DNA of 64,000 nt. Source: Pseudomonadota bacterium (lineage in GTDB: Bacteria; Pseudomonadota; Gammaproteobacteria; Steroidobacterales; Steroidobacteraceae). Positions 56,299 to 64,000 of the stretch are shown piece after piece (position 1 is the stretch's first letter; each line of letters opens with the position of its first letter). The DNA is taken from assembly GCA_016720075.1 (NCBI GenBank), contig JADJXW010000005.1:231909-295908 (forward strand). The letters run 5' to 3'. A program made the position numbers and the translations under genes. Under the pieces are notes generated by a model. The model saw only the letters and a program-made list of their open reading frames with translations, searched no databases and was not told where the DNA came from.

Positions 56299-57818
56299 TC
56301 ATTCGGCGGGTGGCGGGTCTTCGGGAAGCGTGGCCGGCGGCTGCGCCGGCTGTCCGCCGAACATCGGGGGCACCCGGGGCGACTTGCCGTTGACGGTCAG
56401 GGCGCCATTGCTGAACTGGATGCGGCTGGTGATCTTGCCGCCTTCGCGCTTCACGTAACCCTGGTCCACTCCATGCCGCAATCATGTTGCCATTGGGCAC
56501 GTTCTGGAACAGCGCCTCCGGGGCCTCGAAAGTGATGTCCGCCACCAGTTTCGGCATCAGTGCCAGGGCGCCGGATTTCAGGTCTTCGTCGGTCACGCCC
56601 ACGAGCTTGATCGTGCCCTTGAGCAGCTTCACCATCGGCCGTGACGATGCCGATGCGGTCGATGAGCGAACTCCGGGTCGTGCTTCAGCAGTTCCTTGCC
56701 CTGCTCGGCCAACTGCCCCACCAGCGCCATCTCGGCGCCGACAGGACTGCCCAGGACGCTGGAATAGGATTCCCGCAGCGATTGGCTGAGCTTCTGCAGC
56801 GTGGGCGTGTGCAGGTGACGCAGCGTCATGTCGTAGTGCACTTCCTTCAGCTGCAGCTTCAGCGCGTCGAGCGCCGAGGTCTTGACTTCGCCGGACCCCA
56901 TGCGGATCGCATAGTCGAAGAACTCGCCCTTGCTCACGCTCAGCACGTCATAACGGATGTCGCTGACATCAACAGCCGGCGAGCGGCTGCTGGCTACGCT
57001 CATCTTGCCGATGCCCATGCCGACCTTGCCGTCGTAGAGATCCTCGGTGATGCGACTGCCCTTGCCGTCGATGCTCAGGTCGCTGAGCAGCATGCTGCCT
57101 GCCGTCCTGGCTCTTGAACTCGATGCGCGGCTGCTTGCCGCTGATGTCCATAGGACTTGCCCTTGCGCGACATGCCGACAGCCAGCTTGAAGTCATCCCA
57201 GGACACGCTTCCATCAGCCTTCGCGACGCCCAGCTTGCCGAGCGGCACGGTGCGGGCATCACCGGAGAAGGTCGTGGTGCCGCCCCCGAAGAAAGCCATG
57301 CGGGTACGGATACGTACCGGATCGTCCGTGCCCAGCACTTCGATGAGCTTGTTGCGGATGTCCTGGCTGATCACGAATTTCGTGTCGAGTCGCGCAAGGC
57401 CCAACCCCGCGCCACCCAGCACGGGACCGTGCAGCACCTTGCTGCTCACCGAGAAACGCAGCGGCGCAATCGTGGGGAACTTGGGGATGGCCCGCGCCGC
57501 GGGCTCATCCGCCGGCGCTTCCGCGGACTCGTCCATCGGCTCGTCGGCGGCGATTTCCGGGAAAGCTTCGCCTTCGGCGAAAGCTGCCACGGGCTTGTTG
57601 CTTGCGCCGGGCAGCACGAATTCGAAGGTGACTGTCGAGTCGGAACGGAACCAGCCCTGGGTCCACTTGCGTTCGGCGATCTTTATGTAGGGGACTTTCT
57701 CGACCAGTTGGTCGAGCCCGTCATCCAGGCGGGAGTGCGCGATGCCACCCATGAACCGGGGTCCGACAACCGCAATTGCGACCAGCGCCACAACGATGAT
57801 GGCGACGAGCTTCTTCAT
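56299..57818 (-). pseudogene. DUF945 (YdgA-type) envelope protein, frame broken as sequenced
   Basis: It starts MKKLVAIIVVALVAIAVVGP, a membrane anchor or signal. RKWTQGWFRSDSTVTFEFVL and SKVLHGPVLGG follow, as in DUF945 proteins. Later pieces, VSDIRYDVLSVSKGEFFDYA and NGNMIAAWSG, then YVKREGGKITSRIQFSNGAL, continue the family in other frames. Breaks lie near 57100-57140, 56630-56645 and 56475-56490. Restored length is about 505 residues, close to the family norm. The function of DUF945 proteins is not established. Confidence 0.78.
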
Positions 57819-57928
57819 TCCAGCACTCCCTGCAGACAGTGCCGGGAGTGTAACAACCAGGCCCCGACCCTCGACGGGAATGGCCGCAGGGTGCGACCTG
57901 CGTCATACCCGTGGCGACTTTGAAGGGA

Positions 57929-60096
57929 CTAGTGGGCCTGCGGATCAGGCCTTATCTGGAATTTGACAATCTTCCCGGGCGTGCCCTTGCCGCCCTCGGT
58001 GTGCCACACCAGGTGCGTGCCGTAGTTGGCATACAGGCCCCGCCCTTTCCAGCCACCGGCAGTCGTCGATCCGGCCATCCATGCCACGCTGGTAGAAGCC
58101 GAGCGGATACGGCACACGCAAGTCCACTTGCCGGTTGCCGGGTCCAGGGCGATCAGTGAATCGGGTGGACCCGGTCAGGAACAGATGTCCTTGCCGAACC
58201 CCGATACATCGTGCTGGTCCACCCAGCCGAAGTAATGAAAGTCCGGCTGGATAGTTCGTGCCCTTGAACTTCGGGCCCGGCGTCTGCCACACCGTCCAGC
58301 CTTCGTTGCACATCTCGCCCTTGTCGGCGCCGGGGCCGCTGGTCTTCGTGCACTTGCTGCGGTCAGAAGCGGGCCCACTGCGATGATGCGGCCATGGCCA
58401 CCACGGACGGCCTGGCTGTCGATATCGATGCCGCGCGGATTCAGCGTGCCCTTCAGGACGCGATACACCTCGAAACGCAGGACTCGGGCGGAGTGCTGCC
58501 GCGATTCAGCCGCACGATGTAAACCGCGATCCTCGCCGGTGGAGCCTTCGGATGCTCCCCAGACGATATCGGCGTTGGTGGGATCCAGGATCACCCGGCA
58601 GCGACTTGCGTACCTCGGTGTCGCGCTTCGGATCCGGTTCTTGTTGTCGGCCGCGTTCCACGGCTGGTGATTCTTCCGTCGCCATTGGTGTCGATGATCT
58701 GCGGGCACCAGCCCCTGCGAGGGCGTGCTCGTCATGGCTCTGGTCGAACTGGCGCGTGTTCAGCCAGCCGAAGATCGGGCCCGTGAGCTCGTTGAAATAC
58801 AGCGTTCGATCCGCATCGTTGGCGAACTGCAGGTGATGCGTGCTGTAGCAGGTGTCGATGAGTTCCCACTTGCCTGTTGCCGGGTCGTACACCGACGCCT
58901 GGCGGAAGCTGTTTCGCAGCGGATAGTACTTCGCGTACTTGTTCTGGCTGCCTTCCTTGCAGAAAGCCGGTTCGTCGTTGCGGATCTTCGAGGTGTTCCA
59001 GACCCGACCGCGTTCATCCATCAGCGGGTTGTGCGGATCGGACGGATGCTCCTGGCCCCACAGGTGCTCCATGCCCCGAAGTTCGAAGGTCGCGCCGCGA
59101 GCAGGAAGCGCGTTGCCACCTTGCGCGGATCCTCCGCGTGGGAATCCACCATCTTCCACGCATCGTTGGTCACCGGATCAACCACATTCAGGGTGCCGTG
59201 CCCGGCCGAGACTGCATAGATGGGCCCGAATGCATTCACTGTGGGCTTGTTCTTGTCGGTGGCAATTTCATCGTGCATGAAATCCTGCGGACCGCCGATG
59301 TCCCAGAGCGTGACCACCACATTGCGTTCGATGCCCGCAGGTGCGCGGCGGCGCGGGCGGGACGGCGCCGGAGTCCACGGTGCGAGTCCAGTTGGCCATG
59401 GTTTTGGCCATGCCCTCGCCGCCGAACTGCAGGAAGGCCGCGGCCATGCTGGTGCCCCGCACGCCCAGCGAGGTGCGGTAGAGCCACGCGTCTTCGTGTG
59501 ACTTGAAGCCCAGCTTCTCGAAATCCATGTGCCCCAGCGTGCGGGTGAGCTGGTTGCCGAGCTGGTGGCAGAAATTGCAGTCCTTCTTGAAGCGGTGCAT
59601 CCAGTCGTCCTGCGAAAGGATGCTGGGCGAGGTACCCGTTGCCACCATTGGCAACGCCGCCGGTGCTGGGAAGCTGCTGGCGGCCGGCATCTCGGAGCAG
59701 GAAGCCAGTAATCCCCCGGATAGACCTTCGCTGCTTCGCGCGCGTCCTTCGCGGATTGCACTTTGAGCTCCAGAGCGGCATCGCCGGGACGGCCCCTTCA
59801 CCTTCGGAGAATCCGCCAGGCCGTAGCCGCGCCCAGACACTGAAAGTGGCATCGGGAAGCTGCGGCAACGTGAAGCGGCCCGCATCGTCGGTGACGACGA
59901 TCTTCACGAAGGGCGTGTTGGTCTCGCGAGTTTCGGCGATGACCCAGACTCCGGCTTCCGGTTGGTGCCGTTGAGCGCACGCCCCGAGATGAAACCTTCT
60001 GGATATGCTCGCGCGGCGTGATGGCACCTGGGCCTCGACCACCAGTACCAGCAGCGCCAGCGAAATCGAAGCAATCGCGATCAAACGCCTTTTCAT
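57929..60096 (-). pseudogene. Carboxypeptidase-regulatory-like/beta-propeller protein with haem motif, frame broken as sequenced
   Basis: The signal peptide is MKRRLIAIASISLALLVLVV. A carboxypeptidase regulatory-like fold follows (VVTDDAGRFTLPQLPDATFS), then a c-type haem motif CNFCH near 59570 (HRFKKDCNFCHQLGNQLTRT). A streptogramin-lyase-like region comes next (NAFGPIYAVSAGHGTLNVVD, YDPATGKWELIDTCYSTHHL, NELTGPIFGWLNTRQFD). It ends GRGLYANYGTHLVWHTEGGK. Many one-base frame changes are present. Restored length is about 720 residues. It sits among PQQ enzymes and may act as a periplasmic redox or binding partner; this is inference. Confidence 0.7.
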
Positions 60097-60197
60097 AGTT
60101 CTTCTCCCCCCGATCAGTACGGCAGATAGTACTTTACGCAGGGAATGCGCTATAACCCGCCTGGGGCGCTCGAGAAATATTCCTATGGCGAAACGCC

Positions 60198-62310
60198 ATG
60201 CTGATCCGCAAAGTCCTGCTGACGATCTTCCTCGTCACCGCCGGTCAATGGCCGCGGCACAATCCTGTTCACGGGCGGTAGTGCCCTCCGCGGCAACGTC
60301 AGTGCCGGTCAAGTTACCTATGCCCAGTCCTGCCTGGCCTGTCACGGCCCTCGGCTGGAAGGCAGCCCCTTCGCACCCACGCTGGTGGGCAAGAGCTTCA
60401 GGACCACTGGCGCGGGAAGCCTGCAGCCGAACTGCTGGCACAAATGCAGAAGACCATGCCGCCGAAGGGCACGGGCACGGTAAAGCCCCAGGCCTTCTTC
60501 GACCTGCTCGCATTCCTGGTGAAGGCGAACGAGGGAGGAGCTGAATTCCTCGCGAATCTGCCCGCGCCTTCGGCACCTGCTGCCGCTGCAGGCTCGGTGC
60601 GCACCGCACCCATGCCTGCAGCTGTGGCGAAACGGCTCGCCGGCCTTCCTGCAGTAACCGATGCCATGCTTGCCTCGCCTGCCGATGGCGACTGGCTCGC
60701 GTGGCGCAGAACCCTCGACTCGGCTGGCTTCAGTCCACTCAGGCAGATCGACCGTGGCAATGCGCAGCGCCTGCAGAAGGCGTGGAGCCGCGCACCACCG
60801 GACCCCAGCAGCAATGAGATCACGCCGCTGGTGCATGACGGCGTGCTGTTCGTGCACAGCGGTGCTGCACTCGTGGCGGTGGATGCGGCCACTGGCGTGC
60901 CACTGTGGAAGTACCAGCGGGAGATCACGCGGCCCGCGAACGCGCAGCGGCGCTTCGACGCCGCGCGCAGCGCGCGCGTGAAGTCCATCGCGCTGTATGG
61001 ACACGCGGTGTTCATGCCGACCCCGGACGGTCACCTGGTGGCGCTCGACGCGCGCAGCGGCAAACTGCTGTGGGATCGCGCCATCAACAGCGGCGCCACC
61101 AACACGGGACTGCAGCTTTCCAGCGGACCGCTCGCGGCGCGCGGAGTGGTGATGATCGGCGCCAGCCTGGGACTCACCAACAAGGGGGGCTGCTTCATCG
61201 TCGCGCTGGATGCCGCCACCGGCGAGGAGCGCTGGCGATTCCAGACCGTGGCGCGTCCCGGCATGCCGGGCGGTGACACATGGAATGACGCGCCGGTCGA
61301 TGAGCGGTTCGGCGCCGGTGTATGGACCACCGGCAGCTATGATGCGACGCTGAACCTGGCCTACTTCGGCGTGGGCCACATACACCACTGCCACGCTGCT
61401 GCAGCGCGCGACCGGGCGCCAGCGCGGTGGACCTCCAATGATGGCCTGTATACCGACTCCACGATCGCGCTGCGCCCGGAGACCGGCGAGCTTGTGTGGC
61501 ACCACCAGCACCACCGGCGCGATGTGTGGGACCAGGACTGGGCCTTCGAACAGACGCTGGTAACGCTGGGCAGCGGTGCCAGTGCACGCCGCGCTGTGGT
61601 TACTGGCGGCAAGACGGCTGTGTTCGAGGCGGTTGATGCGGCCACGGGCAAGTTCCTGTTCGCGCAGGACACCGGCCTCAACAACCTGTATGCGTCCATC
61701 GATCCGCTCACTGGCGAGAAGCGCACCGACCCTTTGCTGGAGCCTGTGGCTGGCAAGCCAATGCTGCTGTGCCCCGGCAACCTGGGCGCGCGCAACTGGC
61801 CCGCCACGTCGCTGAATCCCGCGACCGGCCTGCTGTTCGTGCCCATCCTGGAATCCTGCGCCGAGTTCACCTGGGCGCCTCGCGGCGCGAAGGAAACCGC
61901 CAACGGCGGATCCGACATACGCTTCTCGCCGAAGATGCGCCCGGGCAGCGACGGCAAGCTCGGCAGGATGATGGCGATCGACCTGAATGCGCGCCGCATC
62001 GTGTGGACGCAGCGACAGCCCATGCCGCTGGCCAGTTCACTGCTCGCCACGGCGGGTGGTGTGGTGTTCATGGGCGATGTGGACCGCAACTTCGGCGCCT
62101 ACGATCAGGCCACCGGCGCCCCGCTCTGGAAGACGCGATTACCGGCGTCCGCGGAAGCCACGCCCATCAGTTATTCAGTGAATGGCCGCCAGTACATCGC
62201 GCTGGTCAGCGGCGAAGGCAGTCACCTGGGATCCTACAATCGTGGACTGGTGCGGGCTTGGCGATCCGGTCACCGACATCTCGCTGCAGGCATTCGCACT
62301 GCCGCGCTAG
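60198..62310 (+). pseudogene. Second cytochrome c-PQQ dehydrogenase fusion, frame broken as sequenced
   Basis: An N-terminal hydrophobic signal (MLIRKVLLTIFLVTAG) is followed, after a frame change near 60240, by the haem site in YAQSCLACHGPRLEG. After another change near 60420 the frame runs unbroken to about 62250. That part has the PQQ propeller with VAVDAATGVPLWKYQREI, ALDARSGKLLWDRAINS, ELVWHHQHHRRDVWDQDWAF and AYDQATGAPLWKTRLP. A last change near 62250 restores the end DPVTDISLQAFALPR at the TAG of 62308-62310. Restored length is about 705 residues. It is only moderately similar to the other fusion, so the two probably have different substrates. Confidence 0.83.
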
Positions 62311-62701
62311 CCGACGCGTCGGCGCTTGCGCCCGGTAAGCATTGCCGCGAGCAGGTTTTCCCGTGCGCGCAGCGATGTGAAGGCGACGCCCGCCAGGTGC
62401 AGACCCACGAGCACGACGAGCAGCCACGCCAGCGCGTGGTGAAGCCACGCCAACCAGCCGTATCCCCAGAACATGTCGGTGGTGTAGAGCCAGCCCGTAA
62501 GACAGACCATGGCGGCCACCATCAGCAGCGCCAGAACCATCAGGCTGCCCAGCGGGTTGTGTCCGAGGTATCGGCGTTCCGCATTGCGCGCGCCTTCCAG
62601 TCGGCGCGGGGCTCGGTGCAGCTGACATCTCCGTGCGCCCATGCCGATGCCGGCGCGAGGATCGCCAGCAGCGCAGCCAGCCTGATCGTGTAACGGACCA
62701 T
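62307..62701 (-). pseudogene. Cytochrome b561-type membrane protein, frame broken as sequenced
   Basis: The start MVRYTIRLAALLAILAPASA is a signal peptide (cleavage near WAHG). After a one-base frame change near 62605 the reading continues RRYLGHNPLGSLMVLALLMV and LAWLHHALAWLLVVLVGLHL. Histidines lie in the membrane helices as in di-haem cytochrome b561 domains. It could take electrons from the PQQ/cytochrome c enzymes or from quinol. Restored length is about 131 residues, which is short for a four-helix b561, so an atypical or partial form is possible. Confidence 0.7.
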
Positions 62702-62715
62702 GATTGCTCCCTTGC

Positions 62716-63167
62716 TCAGTTCGCGACAGCCGGCGGCATGGTGTTGACCAGCCTGCCGGAAGGATCGGTGACGAAACCAATGCGGTTGAGACCTGCGCGG
62801 CCCGCCTCGCTCATGACATCGGCCAGCACCTCGTAGCGCGCGCCCTTGTCCACGCGCAGGTGCAGTTCGGGCACGGGGTTGCCCTGTGCCGCCTGCGCGA
62901 AGCGCACCAGCATCTGGGCACGCGTGACGACCTCGCCGTTCCAGTACATCCGGCCACCGGTGTCGATGGCGAACTGGACACTGGCCTGCTCCGACACATT
63001 GGCAGTGCTGGCGGTCTTCGGCAGGTCTATCTTGATGGCATGCGTGAGCAGCGGCGCGGTGATGATGAAGATCACCAGCAGCACCAGCATGATGTCCACC
63101 AGCGGGATCACGTTGATGTCGGACATCGGCGTGGCGCCGCGCTGGCCATTGAAACTGCCGAAGCCAT
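62716..63167 (-). pseudogene. exbD: ExbD biopolymer transport protein, one N-terminal frameshift
   Basis: The main frame begins PMSDINVIPLVDIMLVLLVI with the single membrane helix and its proton-carrying Asp, then a periplasmic domain ending at 62716. Upstream the expected MAFGSFNGQRGATP is readable from an ATG at 63167 with GGAGTAGG before it, if one T is restored near 63160. With ExbB it harvests the proton gradient to energise TonB. About 150 residues restored, the normal length. Confidence 0.9.
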
Positions 63168-63171
63168 CAGC

Positions 63172-63895
63172 CTACTCCCGCGGCGATGGCCATTGCGCCA
63201 TGGGCTGCCGGTGTCTGTTCTGTTTCGCGCCCGTCACCAGGAAGGTGCAGAGGTCATGCGCGAAGGCATCCAGCTGCGCCGAGGTGACCTGTTGCCGCGC
63301 ACGATGAAGTTGTATCCCAGCACGGCCGGGATGGCGACCGCCAGGCCGATGGCGGGCGATCAACGCCTCGCCTACCGGGCCTGCGACCTTGTCGAGCGTG
63401 CCTGCGCCAGAGATGCCGATGGCCTGCAGTGCGTGGAAGATGCCCCACACAGTGCCCAGCAGTCCGACGAATGGCGCGGTCGAACCGATCGAAGCCAGGA
63501 TGGTGAGGCCCGACTCCATGCGTGAAGTCTCCTCGTCGATGGTCTTGCGCAACGTGCGCGTCACAAGGTCTGCCTGGCTGCCGGCCTCGCCCAGCGTCTT
63601 CACGCCCGGGCGCTGGTGGTGGCGACTGGCGACGATGCCCTCGCGGGCCAGGTGCGACAGCGGATCGGCGGGCGGATGGTTTTCCAGATGCGCTGCAACG
63701 GCCTCCAGCGACGGCGCGCTCCAGAAGAAGGCAGAAACTGGCGGACCGCTGCCGCACGCGCAGGACAGACACGGCCTTGGTGATGATGAGATACCAGCTC
63801 GCTACCGAAGCCAGCGCCATCGAGAACAGGATGAGCTGCGCCACCAGGTCCGCATTCGCCAGGAAATGATGCACGCCGATTGACTGGGGTTCCAT
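63172..63895 (-). pseudogene. exbB: ExbB/TolQ-type proton channel protein, frame broken as sequenced
   Basis: It starts MEPQSIGVHHFLANADLVAQ, followed by the first helix LILFSMALASVASWYLIITK. In another frame the core continues RTLRKTIDEETSRMESGLTI, then STAPFVGLLGTVWGIFHALQ, the diagnostic ExbB/TolQ/MotA motif. The C-terminus contains FLVTGAKQNRHRQPMAQWPS. At least three one-base changes occur (about 63290-63370, 63600-63690 and near 63740). It lies between tonB and exbD in the usual tonB-exbB-exbD order. Confidence 0.88.
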
Positions 63896-63902
63896 GGGAG
63901 TC

Positions 63903-64000
63903 CTAGTGATCCTTGAGAGAAAACTGCATGGGCACGGCCACCCAGGCGGCCACGGGCCTGTCGCCCTGCCGCGCGGGCGCGAAACGCCAGCGTTGCTTCA
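63903..64000 (-). CDS. tonB: C-terminal end of TonB, cut by the window edge
   Basis: The last 31 codons of a leftward gene read KQRWRFAPARQGDRPVAAWV and then AVPMQFSLKDH. This is the typical end of TonB: a W-x-F-x-PA strand, a small loop and a P-x-x-F strand. It lies eight bases before the ExbB start on the same strand. TonB couples the ExbBD motor to outer-membrane receptors. Confidence 0.8.
   Translation of the reverse strand, partial: KQRWRFAPARQGDRPVAAWVAVPMQFSLKDH

Overview
The window is GC-rich chromosomal DNA from a Gram-negative bacterium. Its content (a gammaproteobacterial-type putrescine utilisation set, monomeric isocitrate dehydrogenase, fused RlmKL, outer-membrane proteins, TonB-ExbB-ExbD, PQQ dehydrogenases) fits a gammaproteobacterium, perhaps of the Xanthomonadales/Steroidobacterales kind. 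That placement is inference from gene content. I saw no rRNA, tRNA, CRISPR array, insertion sequence or phage gene.

Layout. (1) 1-5.2 kb: the start of a lipoprotein gene at the edge, a membrane TPR protein, monomeric NADP isocitrate dehydrogenase, a frameshifted agmatine deiminase and an unknown lipoprotein. (2) 5.2-17.1 kb: a leftward five-gene cluster of exported DUF11-type proteins, ending in a 1971-residue protein with an internal OmpA-like domain and a probable C-terminal beta-barrel. Two genes of the cluster carry the same 29-bp composite element upstream. A divergent sensor kinase lacking its phospho-acceptor histidine and a HDOD-like gene lie next to it. This is the least described system in the window. 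(3) 19.3-33.1 kb and 39.1-42.6 kb: polyamine uptake and catabolism. A leftward run puuD-puuA-spuC-potFGHI-ppgK-aminotransferase-C/S-lyase faces a rightward glutamine synthetase-like gene and puuB. Further right are puuC, a PuuR-type repressor and a beta-alanine/omega-amino acid transaminase. Similar 18-bp sequences sit in front of puuD and the repressor gene, with a weaker third copy in front of the second synthetase. (4) 33.1-39.1 kb: a DUF3667 protein, a Tat-exported molybdenum hydroxylase pair and RlmKL. (5) 42.7-48.4 kb: a small porin, a lone TolC-type lipoprotein, an operon of S-formylglutathione hydrolase, 2-hydroxyacid dehydrogenase and glycerate kinase, and inorganic pyrophosphatase. 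(6) 48.4-64 kb: an ABC exporter (ATPase, FtsX-type permease, HlyD adaptor), a periplasmic oxidation cluster with two cytochrome c-PQQ dehydrogenase fusions, a PQQ sugar dehydrogenase, a haem-motif protein and cytochrome b561, and exbD-exbB-tonB running off the edge.

Sequence quality. From about 49.7 kb to the right edge nearly every gene is broken by single-base frameshifts although the protein families stay clearly readable on both sides of each break. Two isolated breaks occur at about 3.65 and 32.87 kb. This looks like assembly or read error rather than gene decay, so the broken genes should be treated as probably intact in the organism.
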